A stretch of DNA of 64,000 nucleotides from Bacteroidota bacterium (GTDB lineage: Bacteria; Bacteroidota; Bacteroidia; 2-12-FULL-35-15), in contig CANIQT010000008.1 of NCBI GenBank assembly GCA_947469885.1, positions 62,001 through 126,000 on the forward strand. Direction: 5' to 3'. Both the position numbers and the translations under genes were made by a program. Positions 16,661 to 25,308 of the stretch are shown here, piece after piece. Numbering within the stretch: position 1 is the first letter of the stretch; every line of letters starts with the position of its first letter. The notes under the pieces were generated by a model, which worked only from the letters and a program-made list of their open reading frames with translations, searched no databases and was not told the DNA's origin.

Positions 16661-19027
16661 TTAATCTATGAATACTGATTTGTAAACTCTGCCGTGCTCA
16701 TTGGTAACTTTCATTTCACCTGTTTTTCCTTTGTCTCGACTGCATTCTATTTCTGTTCCATCCCATAGGGTGAGTTTGTTTTTACCATATCCATAAAATC
16801 TGATTTCGATGGATTGATTTACTTTTTCAAAATCGTTTATTCTGTCATCTTCCACATTTTCCACAAACGTGTCAACAGGTTTATCAAACAAAGGCAAGAC
16901 AGTTCCTTCTTTTATAAATAAAGGCAGAAAGCCGGGTTTAGCAAATACGGTATATGTTTTTTTTCCTGCAAATTTTGCATTGCTCCAGTAATGATACCAA
17001 TCTCCTTCGGGCAAATATACTTTGTTAGAATCACGAGCTACGCTCATATCCGATTGCGTTTTTGGAATCACTTCTTCTATAACAGGAGCCACCAGCACTC
17101 TATCTCCCAGCAAAAATTCGTATTCAGTTTTTAAAGCTTGTTTATCGGTAGTGTTATAAAACGATAGCGGACGAATCATTGGCCATCCTTTGTCTTCGGC
17201 TTGTTTGCCGAGTGTATAGATATAAGGAAAAAATTGCGCGTGCAGTGTTGCATACTTTTTCCATTGCTCCAATGTTTCTTTGTCACTGTCGAATCGCCAA
17301 TGGTCGCATAGTTGCAAACCTCTGTGCAGACGCATAACGGGAATCATTGCTCCCAATTCAATCCACCTGAACATCATTAATTTTCCCATTGGAGGATTTC
17401 CGTCACAGTTATAAGCTCCAATATCAATTGAAACATTGGGATGAGCAGACATACTGCCAGATAACACTCCTGTTATTTCACCTCCCATTCCCGAGAGGGG
17501 TTCATAGTTTGCATTTCTATCTCCGGTAAAAATAAAAGATGAATTACTTAACTGACCGATATAACCACTTCGGGAGAAAAAGCAGTAATCGCCATTGGGG
17601 CGAGTTTTGTCCCAAAAATCTCTTGCCATTTTTGCCCATAATATCGGATAACGGTTGTGCATTGTTAAGCCTAATTCGCCATTATAAGAATGAGAATTAT
17701 AGGGAGTGTATTCACCAAAATCATTCATCCATCCATCGTTTCCCCATTTTTCAGACTGTGCATAAAACTTAGTTTGAAACCATTCCACAGCTTTTGGATT
17801 GGTAACATCTAACTGAGATTCTTCCCAAACAAAATACTCGAAAAGATAAGGTTCCCCTTTTTTATTTTTAGTAAATAGTTGTAGTTTTTTAGCTTCGTCA
17901 TACACTTTGCTTTCGGCAAATGCCGACCCTTCTGAAAGGTAAGGTAGGTAATACGAAATATGTTTAACTCCCATTTTATGCTGGTCGTCAATCATTTTTT
18001 CATAGTCAGGATATTCATCTCTGTTGAGCTCCCAGGCATCCAAAGGAGGAAATTTAAAGAAGGTAAAATACCAATCTTCAGCCATTGTGGCACTTAGTGG
18101 TATTCTGTTTTCTCTACATTTTTTGAGTACAGAATAATTTATTTCTTCGGATGTTTTGTTGGAAAGAAAATCAATAGATGCGGCAGCCCACACTCCAAAC
18201 ACCCAAGGTTTTGGCAGTTTATATTGTCCTGTAGATTTAAAATAACTGCCAACTATATCAACAGGTGTATTTCCAAAATACATTTGCAGATTCAGGTTGG
18301 AACTATTATTTGTTAATCTAAACTGTGTAGAATTCGTTTTTGCAAAATCAAATACACTGTAATAATAACTGTTCAGCAACAATCCATATCCTTTCAGATT
18401 TACAATAAACGGAACAGGGGCATAAGTAATATCTCTGCCTTCGGGTGTTTTGTTTTTTGCAACTTCGGGCAAATTGATTCCAACTTCATCACACCAGTTG
18501 GTAACAATGGTACCATAATGATTGCATTGGTCAAAGCGCATACCCATACCGAGATAACTATCCGCAGTATCCGATTTAAAATTAACGATGATGCGTGAAT
18601 GTTGAAATTCGGTTTCAACAGGAGGATTTATTTCTTCAAAATCAAGTTTAAGAATATTATTTTCATCCCACTTAAATTTGAATTTAATGACAGGCAGATT
18701 TTCCAAATTGGTTAATTGAAATACATTCCATCCATCAATTATTGATTTGTTCAACACACGGTCAGCACTTCTTATATATTTTGTTTTGCCGGGTTTCCAT
18801 TTTATATAAGGAGCTTTTTTATAGGGAATATTATTAATCAGGTTTTGAACCACTATAGGCCCATCTGTTTCGAGTAGTATTATTTCTTTAAAAGTATCGG
18901 TTACTTTTATTTTAAATGGATTTTCGGTAACAGTAATTTCTACATCTTTATTTATTGTCTGACAATATGCCGATGTTGTAAAAAGGCAAAGAAGAAATAA
19001 AAAAAGTTGTTTATGTGTATTTTTCAA
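16661..19027 (-). CDS. GH31 alpha-glucosidase/alpha-xylosidase family enzyme
   Basis: 788 residues with a signal peptide (1-22, ending AYCQ). It has the GH31 layout: an N-terminal beta-sandwich (about 25-265), a TIM barrel (about 270-640) and C-terminal sandwich domains. The nucleophile motif WMNDFGEYTP places Asp436 as catalytic. The later FTGDRNANYEPLSGM region carries the acid/base aspartate, and HRGLQLCDHWRF also fits the family. It cleaves terminal alpha-glycosidic bonds in the periplasm or at the surface; there is no T9SS tail, so a periplasmic place is more likely. It leads the operon with 15581-16648. MITE copy A begins 46 bases upstream and may carry or displace its promoter. Confidence 0.92.
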   Translation of the reverse strand: MKNTHKQLFLFLLCLFTTSAYCQTINKDVEITVTENPFKIKVTDTFKEIILLETDGPIVVQNLINNIPYKKAPYIKWKPGKTKYIRSADRVLNKSIIDGWNVFQLTNLENLPVIKFKFKWDENNILKLDFEEINPPVETEFQHSRIIVNFKSDTADSYLGMGMRFDQCNHYGTIVTNWCDEVGINLPEVAKNKTPEGRDITYAPVPFIVNLKGYGLLLNSYYYSVFDFAKTNSTQFRLTNNSSNLNLQMYFGNTPVDIVGSYFKSTGQYKLPKPWVFGVWAAASIDFLSNKTSEEINYSVLKKCRENRIPLSATMAEDWYFTFFKFPPLDAWELNRDEYPDYEKMIDDQHKMGVKHISYYLPYLSEGSAFAESKVYDEAKKLQLFTKNKKGEPYLFEYFVWEESQLDVTNPKAVEWFQTKFYAQSEKWGNDGWMNDFGEYTPYNSHSYNGELGLTMHNRYPILWAKMARDFWDKTRPNGDYCFFSRSGYIGQLSNSSFIFTGDRNANYEPLSGMGGEITGVLSGSMSAHPNVSIDIGAYNCDGNPPMGKLMMFRWIELGAMIPVMRLHRGLQLCDHWRFDSDKETLEQWKKYATLHAQFFPYIYTLGKQAEDKGWPMIRPLSFYNTTDKQALKTEYEFLLGDRVLVAPVIEEVIPKTQSDMSVARDSNKVYLPEGDWYHYWSNAKFAGKKTYTVFAKPGFLPLFIKEGTVLPLFDKPVDTFVENVEDDRINDFEKVNQSIEIRFYGYGKNKLTLWDGTEIECSRDKGKTGEMKVTNEHGRVYKSVFID

Positions 19028-19072
19028 TTCAGTATTTAGTTTAATAAATCTACCTTACCTGCTGCTCTATGT

Positions 19073-19339
19073 TTTAGCCGTTGTTGGTGTTCTTAAATAT
19101 TAACGAAAACGATGCCTTTGCTCTATCACACATACCGGCTCAAATGTACACAGTACATTTGCCCTCACCTGCAAACGTACGAAATTAAATATCCCGATTT
19201 TTTTTTCGTCACACGTATTTTAGCGGTTGTTAGTTTTCTTAATATTAAGCTTGGTTCGTTTGTTGGTGAAAAACACCAACAAAGGCAGGATTACTGCAAA
19301 TTTTAAACAAAGTAAAATAGAACACCAACAAAGGCTAAA
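19073..19339 (+). mobile_element. MITE-like element, copy A (267 bp, imperfect 20-bp terminal inverted repeats)
   Basis: The left end TTTAGCCGTTGTTGGTGTTC (19073-19092) and the right end (19320-19339) are inverted repeats with one mismatch. Inside lie a hairpin with arms CAAATGTAC and GTACATTTG (about 19141-19161) and a hairpin with arms TTTGTTGGTG and CACCAACAAA round AAAAA (19259-19283). A degenerate second copy of the left end (TTTTAGCGGTTGTTAG) starts near 19218. No open frame, no transposase and no clear target-site duplication are seen. The same sequence recurs at 25138 and 26608. It occupies the 5' region of the GH31 gene. Confidence 0.8.
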
Positions 19340-19414
19340 CAACACAAATTTGTTTTATATTATTTTCTTTTTATTATTATTTTTAGTACTATTACCATCT
19401 CAAATGCTAATAGC

Positions 19415-19597
19415 ATGATTTATGTTTTGAAAATACTCCTTACTCTTTTCATTTTTGATGATTCTATTATTATTGTTCCCTCATACATTTTACTTTTCAT
19501 TTTATCTCCTTTTATTTTTCTTGTTTCTTCTGAAAGTACATTATTAACAGTACATACAAATAAGCGACAAAAGAAAAAGACCAAGCCACGCTTATAG
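19415..19597 (+). CDS. Small membrane protein, paralogue 1 (60 aa)
   Basis: A very hydrophobic 60-residue protein (MIYVLKILLTLFIFDD, then two further hydrophobic stretches), a conserved VSSESTLL motif and a highly basic tail (KRQKKKTKPRL). A paralogue of the same length lies at 23440-23628. The two differ at many third codon positions while the protein pattern is kept, which argues for real coding. Both are preceded by the same 16 bases (ATCTCAAATGCTAATA, here 19397-19412) and both lie just upstream of a T9SS gene. One or two inner-membrane segments with a cytoplasmic basic tail are likely. Function unknown. Confidence 0.6.
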   Translation: MIYVLKILLTLFIFDDSIIIVPSYILLFILSPFIFLVSSESTLLTVHTNKRQKKKTKPRL

Positions 19598-19707
19598 TAT
19601 AGTAGCGATATATTAATTGTAATTGCGTGGCAACCCTGCATTTTTTTAATACCAACATTCTGATTGGGAATGTGTATTTTAATAAAAAAAATTAAAAATA
19701 AAATACA

Positions 19708-20553
19708 ATGAAAAAAATAATTACCACAACCACTATTGTTTTGCTATTTCTCACTAACAGTTTGAAAGCACAAATTACACTTGATACAACAATTACTACA
19801 TGGAATAGTATAGGTTATGATTTTTATACTGTTCAGATAAGTAAGACCGAAACCAAATATTATATTCAGGATACCATTACTAATACGTTCAGTTTATACA
19901 ATATGGATTTCTCTCCATTTATGTTAAACATTCCTGTACCCGAACCTTTTCTGCCCTTTCAATATAATTTTGAAGTTACTTATATAACACGGACACTTTT
20001 CGACTGTGATTCTTCTAATATTGAATTTGCATATAAAGCCGTTGGCAGTGGACAAACTGGCGCCTATAAACCTTTTTATATTATGCGAACAGATGGAACC
20101 CAATTATTCAAACTCGACAGTGCATTGGCTCCTTATTGTTTCGGTTGTCTTAATGGTTCACAGGATATAAGACCTATTCAGAATACTTCGGCAGGTGCGA
20201 AATTGTTTCTTTATTATCCAGTACCCACGAATAGACTTCGTATCTATTCTTTATGCGGAACTTTGCCACAGGATGTTTTTGATTTTACGAATCAAAATAA
20301 ATATTCAATAAAAATATATCCTAATCCAACTTCAGGCTCATTATCTTTTCAAATAAATCTCCCTGATAATATAAACGATTATGAATTGATAATACTGGAT
20401 AATAATGGTAAAGAAATGAAAAGGGAAAAAATAAATTTCGGGGTCAGTAGATATGATATAGAAGTATCAAGTTTCAGCAGTGGTTCATACATTTATTCAT
20501 TGCAAACAAAAAACAAAGCTTGGAAATCAGGCAAATTTATATTAAACAAATAG
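19708..20553 (+). CDS. Secreted T9SS protein of unknown function (cassette 1)
   Basis: 281 residues with a signal peptide (about 1-21, ending LKAQ) and a C-terminal T9SS type A domain (IYPNPTSGSLSFQINLP, ending WKSGKFILNK). The middle (about 25-200) is beta-rich with two cysteine pairs near 158-195 (APYCFGCLNG) and is not recognised. It lies 110 bases after the 60-residue membrane protein and 44 bases before the tail-fibre-like gene, so the three probably form one transcription unit. Confidence 0.8.
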   Translation: MKKIITTTTIVLLFLTNSLKAQITLDTTITTWNSIGYDFYTVQISKTETKYYIQDTITNTFSLYNMDFSPFMLNIPVPEPFLPFQYNFEVTYITRTLFDCDSSNIEFAYKAVGSGQTGAYKPFYIMRTDGTQLFKLDSALAPYCFGCLNGSQDIRPIQNTSAGAKLFLYYPVPTNRLRIYSLCGTLPQDVFDFTNQNKYSIKIYPNPTSGSLSFQINLPDNINDYELIILDNNGKEMKREKINFGVSRYDIEVSSFSSGSYIYSLQTKNKAWKSGKFILNK

Positions 20554-20597
20554 TCAGAAAGTGCGGTGTCAGCACTATAATCACTGACAACAATAAA

Positions 20598-22070
20598 ATG
20601 AAAAAATATTTATTTATATTTTTTATATTGGTTTGTGTAATTGAAATCTCTTTTGCACAAACAACAACAACAAATAATTATCGCCCGTCTTCACCTGCTT
20701 TCAGTGGATGGGATGCAACTAGTCCCAATCCCGGAACTTATGACGTTAAAAATGATTTTAGTTATCCAATCAATTTCTGGACGAACACAAATTGGCATGC
20801 AACACTTGATGTAACTGGTAATTTTAGTATTGGTCAAACATCTAACACCAATTATTTTGGCATAGGTACAACCACACCAGTACTATGGCACAATGGACAT
20901 CACGAAGATATTTTTGTGGCTGTTGGGGCAGGTAATAGCACTATGACCGGACATTACAATAGTTTTATGGGAAACAGTGCTGGAGCTTCAACTTCTGATG
21001 GGGAAAAGTTGACATTTTTGGGATTCGAAGCAGGGAAGGCAAATACTATAGGAAGTTCTAATACTGCTATAGGATACCAGGCGTTTACTTTATCTCAGGA
21101 AACATATATGAATACTGTAGTAGGCTACCAAGCTCTTGGGGGTAGCACTGGTTGCTCGTACTGTTGGGATGGTCACAGTAGCATTAATACCGCAGTTGGT
21201 TTTAAGGCACTTTACAGCACTCAAGCATACGGAGGCTGTGCTTTAGGTTATATGGCAGGTTATTCAAATACAGGTGGTTGCTCTCTTGTTGCAGTGGGTG
21301 AGCAGGCAGCAATGAATAATACTTTAGGAGATGACAATGTAGCAATTGGAGAAGGATGTATGTATGCCAATACAACTTTAGGTGATAATACTGCTGTAGG
21401 TACTGACGCTCTCGCCAATCAAGGCTACACAGGAGCCGAAAAGACAAGTAGCTACAATACAGCAGTTGGAAGAAGTGCTCTTCTTTTAACTAATCCATCA
21501 AGCACTTCAGATGGATATTTAAATACAGGCATCGGAGCTTTAGCAGGGGCAACCAACGTTACCGGTATAGACAATTCTTATCTTGGTTATAAGGCAGACG
21601 GAAGTGCTTCAAATTTGAATAATACATCTGCAATTGGTGCTGGTGCCGTAGTAACAACAGACAACAATATGATATTAGGAAATAGTGCTTTAGAATTCAG
21701 GGTAGGAATAGGTTTATCAGGTGTTGCCGGAGGTGCTCAGGCAAAATTACATGTAGAAAATGATGCAACCCTTCCGGGCGGGATAGGTATTGCTGGCTTA
21801 TTTCATAGTGGGGGGACTGCCCCTACAAGTACAGCTGTTTATGGTTTAAGCGATGCAACAAGCACATATACAAATTACGGTGCACAGTTTTATGCCCATT
21901 ATGGCAGTAACAACGTTGGTGTATATGGCGAAACAACTAAACCAACAACAAATGATGCGTATGGAGTTTGGGGTCAATCGAGTAATGCAGCCATATTAAT
22001 ACAGCAGTATGGGGTGATGCAACAAGTACAACAGGAAAATATAATAATGGCGGAGTTTTTTTATCATTAG
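20598..22070 (+). CDS. Tail-fibre-like surface protein, N-terminal part (frameshifted)
   Basis: 490 residues from the ATG at 20598 (MKKYLFIFFILV), chosen because it begins a good signal peptide. The mature part opens with a domain shared with the truncated protein at 24691 (VKNDFSYPINFWTNT, then VLWHNGHHEDIF). About eight YadA-head-like repeats follow (NTAIGYQA, NTAVGFKAL, NVAIGEG, NTAVGTDAL and similar), which build a left-handed beta-roll in trimeric adhesins. The reading frame is lost between about 21986 and 22010; the last 30 residues here are out-of-frame. Continuation is in the frame of 22142-23152. Intact length would be near 850 residues. Confidence 0.8.
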   Translation: MKKYLFIFFILVCVIEISFAQTTTTNNYRPSSPAFSGWDATSPNPGTYDVKNDFSYPINFWTNTNWHATLDVTGNFSIGQTSNTNYFGIGTTTPVLWHNGHHEDIFVAVGAGNSTMTGHYNSFMGNSAGASTSDGEKLTFLGFEAGKANTIGSSNTAIGYQAFTLSQETYMNTVVGYQALGGSTGCSYCWDGHSSINTAVGFKALYSTQAYGGCALGYMAGYSNTGGCSLVAVGEQAAMNNTLGDDNVAIGEGCMYANTTLGDNTAVGTDALANQGYTGAEKTSSYNTAVGRSALLLTNPSSTSDGYLNTGIGALAGATNVTGIDNSYLGYKADGSASNLNNTSAIGAGAVVTTDNNMILGNSALEFRVGIGLSGVAGGAQAKLHVENDATLPGGIGIAGLFHSGGTAPTSTAVYGLSDATSTYTNYGAQFYAHYGSNNVGVYGETTKPTTNDAYGVWGQSSNAAILIQQYGVMQQVQQENIIMAEFFYH

Positions 22071-22141
22071 GTGCTACGGCAGGCATTAATAACGGAGTAA
22101 TAGCAAAAGTTAAAGCAGGTGCTGGTGCATCAAATTTTGGA

Positions 22142-23152
22142 GTGTATTCAATAGTTTTACCCGGAGTTGTCCCAATGCTTTTTCCAGCAGCAACCGACAT
22201 TGCAGTTTATGGAAATTGTGTGTCAGGCGCAACAGGAGGATTACCTCCTGTTATTCCCGGAACCACGTGGGCAGGATATTTTGACGGAGATGTTAATATA
22301 AACGGGCAATTATTTGTTAATGGTATTTGGACAGCATCTGACCAAATGTTTAAAACAAATGTTGATAGCATTCCGAATTCACTTACAATTATTAAGCAAT
22401 TAAAACCAAAAACTTATTTCATGGATACAGTTAATGGTAATGCTTATGGCATGGTTTTTCCCAAAATGAGACAATATGGATTTTTAGCACAGGACGTAGA
22501 GACAATTCTCCCTGCAATGGTAGCTACAAAACATAAACAAGCAATGGTAGATTCCGCAGGTACAGTAGTACTTCCGGCTGTTGATTATAAAACGATAAAT
22601 TATCAGGAATTCATTCCACTTCTAACAAGAGGAATGCAAGAGCAAAGCATAAAAATGGATTCACTCCAAACAACAAACTCAAAACAAGATTCTATCAACA
22701 AATCTTTGCAACATCAAATTGATAGTATAAAAACAACTAACTCAAATATGCAAGACCAAATTAATCAATTATCACAAATGATAAATGATTGCTGTAGTGC
22801 AAATCATAACCATTCACCAATTAATATGAATAATGGGAATGGAAATATAAATAATTCTACTTCCTCCACAAATATAAAACTAACCGATTCGCAAAGTATT
22901 TCGCTTAGCCAAAACGAACCAAATCCATACTCAGAAATGACAACCATCAATTATTTTTTAACAGAAGAGGTAAGCAAAGCACAAATGTTATTCTTTAATT
23001 CAAATGGTAAACTCATCCAATCTGTAGAGCTTACTCAAAGAGGACTATGTGCTTTAAATGTATTTGCTTCTGATTTATCGAATGGCTTATATACTTATAC
23101 ATTGGTTGTTGATGGAAAAATAGTTGCAACAAAAAAGATGGTGAAACAATAA
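22142..23152 (+). CDS. Tail-fibre-like surface protein, C-terminal part with S74 chaperone and T9SS domain (frameshifted)
   Basis: 336 residues from the GTG at 22142, but the frame is open from 21986 (HINTAVWGDATSTTGKYNNGG), which continues the protein at 20598 after a one-base shift. The region TASDQMFKTNVDSIPNSLTIIKQLKPKTYFM, then YGFLAQDVE, is the peptidase S74 intramolecular chaperone known from phage tail spikes. There it trimerises the fibre and can cut itself off. A coiled-coil stretch (about 170-215, QHQIDSIKTTNSNMQDQIN) and an Asn/Ser linker lead to a T9SS-type C-terminus (ending GKIVATKKMVKQ). It is either a real pseudogene or an assembly error. Confidence 0.8.
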   Translation: MYSIVLPGVVPMLFPAATDIAVYGNCVSGATGGLPPVIPGTTWAGYFDGDVNINGQLFVNGIWTASDQMFKTNVDSIPNSLTIIKQLKPKTYFMDTVNGNAYGMVFPKMRQYGFLAQDVETILPAMVATKHKQAMVDSAGTVVLPAVDYKTINYQEFIPLLTRGMQEQSIKMDSLQTTNSKQDSINKSLQHQIDSIKTTNSNMQDQINQLSQMINDCCSANHNHSPINMNNGNGNINNSTSSTNIKLTDSQSISLSQNEPNPYSEMTTINYFLTEEVSKAQMLFFNSNGKLIQSVELTQRGLCALNVFASDLSNGLYTYTLVVDGKIVATKKMVKQ

Positions 23153-23227
23153 AAAAAGTGCATTAATTATGAAGCACAAAGTATAAAGATGAGATGCTGT
23201 CTTCGACAAGCTCAGGATGACATAACA

Positions 23228-23266
23228 CAAAAAAGCGGTAAGGTTTTAAACCCTTACCGCTTTTTT
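23228..23266. terminator. Bidirectional intrinsic terminator after the tail-fibre gene
   Basis: Arms GCGGTAAGG and CCTTACCGC (23235-23260) enclose an 8-base loop and are flanked by A-run and T-run. It closes cassette 1. Just before it, 23201-23222 carries the common dispersed motif TCTTCGACAAGCTCAGGATG. Confidence 0.85.
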
Positions 23267-23439
23267 GCAATTGTTTTACTAAGTAAAATCACTTAGCAAT
23301 CCTTTGTGGATTGCAATTGCAAAAATTGAAGTATTAGAATTTTTTAGCCCCCCTTTCTTTTCCTTTTCTATTATTAAATAAAGAAAATAATAGTTTCTAT
23401 TTTATTTTTTCTACTTTCGTAATCTCAAATGCTAATACA

Positions 23440-23628
23440 ATGATTTATGTATTAAACCTATTAGTTACTCTTTTTGTATTTGATACTGCATTTATTATTG
23501 TTGTACCCTCTGTTTTTCTTTTTACTTTTTCTTGTTTTATTTTTTTAATTGTTTCTGAAAGTACTTTATTACTTGCATTTGCAAAGGTGAAGCAAAAAAA
23601 GAAGCCCAGCCTCCGTACTTTTTGCTAA
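23440..23628 (+). CDS. Small membrane protein, paralogue 2 (62 aa)
   Basis: A paralogue of the 60-residue protein at 19415: both begin MIYVL, both have a hydrophobic first third, IIIVPS or IIVVPS in the middle, FIFL, and SESTLL before a basic tail (KVKQKKKPSLRTFC here). The 16 bases ATCTCAAATGCTAATA precede both starts (here 23422-23437). Third-position differences between the two copies outnumber changes of amino-acid class, as expected for a translated gene. It lies 55 bases before the next T9SS gene. A small inner-membrane protein of unknown role is likely. Confidence 0.6.
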   Translation: MIYVLNLLVTLFVFDTAFIIVVPSVFLFTFSCFIFLIVSESTLLLAFAKVKQKKKPSLRTFC

Positions 23629-23683
23629 GCGCAAAAACAGGAGGCAAAATTTAGCGTTACTTTACTTTTTTAAAATAAATTCA

Positions 23684-24670
23684 ATGAAAATTCTAATCTT
23701 AATGTTCGGTATTGTTGTGACACTTGCTTCTGCGAGGGCACAAAATCTTGTGCCAAATCCGAGCTTTGAAGATACGGTTCATTGTCCTCAATATACAGAC
23801 GAAGTTCAAGATGCGAGTGGTTGGATGAATTTTGGAAATTCACCTGATTATTATAATGGATGTGCTTCTGGAACAACAACATTTGTAAGTATTCCAAACG
23901 CTGGAGCTGGTTTTCAATATGCTCATAGCGGTGTTGCAATGGCTGGATTAATTACTTGGTCCAACCGTTCAAATGGTTTAAGCCAATTTAATTATAGAGA
24001 AAATATCGGTACCCAATTATCAAATACAATGATTATTGGTCAAAAATACTTCTTTTCATTTTATACCAATTATTCGGGTTATTTAGATGGATGGAGAGAA
24101 GTAGCGTCTGATAAAATTGGATTAAGATTTTCAACAATTCCTTATGATAGTGCAAACCGTCCTCCATTGACAAATTTCGCTCACTTATACTCCAGTGCTA
24201 TTTTAAACGACACGGTAAATTGGATAAAATTATCGGCTTCTTTTATTGCAGATTCGGCATATCAATATGTTGCAGTAGGAAATTTTTTTGACGATTTCAA
24301 TACAGATACTTCAAGTTATGGAAATCCACTTTTTGGCAGTGAAAGTGCATATTATTATGTAGATGATATTTGCGTTAGTACAGATTCCTTGTACAATGAA
24401 ACTTGGACTGGCAGTAATGAACAAAATATTAATAATACCATTTCTGTTTTTCCGAACCCTGCTAATGAGCTATTAAATATTATTTCTCAAAATAGTATAA
24501 AAGAAATAGAAATAACAAACATTGTAGGACAATTAGTTTATTATAATATAACAACCCTTAATAATTGTATTTATCAAATTCCAATAAAAGAAATGATAAA
24601 TGGAGTATACATTATTACAGTTAAAACAAATGGAAGACAATTTAATCAAAAAATTATCAAGAATAAATAA
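23684..24670 (+). CDS. Secreted T9SS protein with NLVPNPSFE-type N-terminal domain (cassette 2)
   Basis: 328 residues with a signal peptide (1-19, ending ARAQ). The mature start NLVPNPSFEDTVHCP, then WMNFGNSPDYYNGC, is a beta-sandwich module often found in Bacteroidota surface proteins, sometimes fused to OmpA. It resembles carbohydrate-binding folds. The C-terminal 75 residues are a T9SS type A domain (VFPNPANELLNIIS, ending FNQKIIKNK). It occupies the same place in cassette 2 as 19708-20553 does in cassette 1, though the bodies are not obviously homologous. Confidence 0.82.
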   Translation: MKILILMFGIVVTLASARAQNLVPNPSFEDTVHCPQYTDEVQDASGWMNFGNSPDYYNGCASGTTTFVSIPNAGAGFQYAHSGVAMAGLITWSNRSNGLSQFNYRENIGTQLSNTMIIGQKYFFSFYTNYSGYLDGWREVASDKIGLRFSTIPYDSANRPPLTNFAHLYSSAILNDTVNWIKLSASFIADSAYQYVAVGNFFDDFNTDTSSYGNPLFGSESAYYYVDDICVSTDSLYNETWTGSNEQNINNTISVFPNPANELLNIISQNSIKEIEITNIVGQLVYYNITTLNNCIYQIPIKEMINGVYIITVKTNGRQFNQKIIKNK

Positions 24671-24690
24671 CAATTTAAACTATAAAAAAA

Positions 24691-25161
24691 ATGAAAAAAC
24701 ATATAACCTATATAATTATCATTTTAATAATGATACTATCAAATTTAATAACAGATGCACAAATATCTAATGGAACAAATGGACCTGGATTTATAACTGA
24801 TTATTGCGGATGGGCTGCCGGGGCTGGACTTAATTTGGAAATAAAGAATGAAGCTATCCTACCAATTAATTTTTATACAAGTACTGGTGCAGGTACACTT
24901 CTTAACCAAAAAATGAAAATAACAGCAACAGCAGCCTGGGCAACAGATGGCTTTGTTGGTATTGGAAGTGCGCCTCCAAATGGCACTACCAACTTTGCAA
25001 CATTTCCTAACTACCGACTTGATGTTGACCAAGGAGACATTAACATTAACATGACAAGAAGAGGTTATAGAATAGGAGACGGGTTTGTTGGAACAAGCAA
25101 TTATGTATTATGGCATAATGGAGACATCACAAATATTTTTAGCCGTTGTTGGTGTTCTTAA
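24691..25161 (+). pseudogene. Tail-fibre-like gene truncated by MITE copy B
   Basis: A frame of 156 residues with a signal peptide (about 1-24). It shares the N-terminal domain of the protein at 20598: IKNEAILPINFYTSTG matches VKNDFSYPINFWTNT, and YVLWHNGDITNIF matches PVLWHNGHHEDIF. At that point (25138) the MITE left end begins, and the last eight residues (FSRCWCS and context) are translated MITE. The beta-roll repeats, S74 chaperone and T9SS tail expected from the paralogue are missing, and nothing homologous resumes after the MITE. It is a remnant of a full-length paralogue. Confidence 0.8.
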
Positions 25162-25276
25162 ATATTAACGAAAACGATGCCTTTGCAGGTGTTTTTCACC
25201 TGCAAACGTACGAAATTAAATATCCCGATTTTTTTCTTCACACGTTTGTTGGTGAAAAACACCAACAAAGGCTAAA
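25138..25276 (+). mobile_element. MITE-like element, copy B (139 bp, short form)
   Basis: It has the same left end as copy A (25138-25157) and a right end finishing GGCTAAA at 25276. This is the compact form, with two back-to-back hairpins. The first has arms TTTGCAGGTG and CACCTGCAAA round TTTTT (25183-25207), the second TTTGTTGGTG and CACCAACAAA round AAAAA. Copies A and C replace the first loop with a longer insert. It cuts the coding frame of the tail-fibre-like gene at 24691. Confidence 0.8.
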
Positions 25277-25308
25277 TTCCATTATTAATATTCATTTTTC
25301 GCATACGA

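Noticed and set aside
23201-23222. TCTTCGACAAGCTCAGGATG as a new regulatory site
   Set aside because: From general knowledge this is a very common dispersed intergenic motif in many bacterial genomes, so it is not notable by itself.
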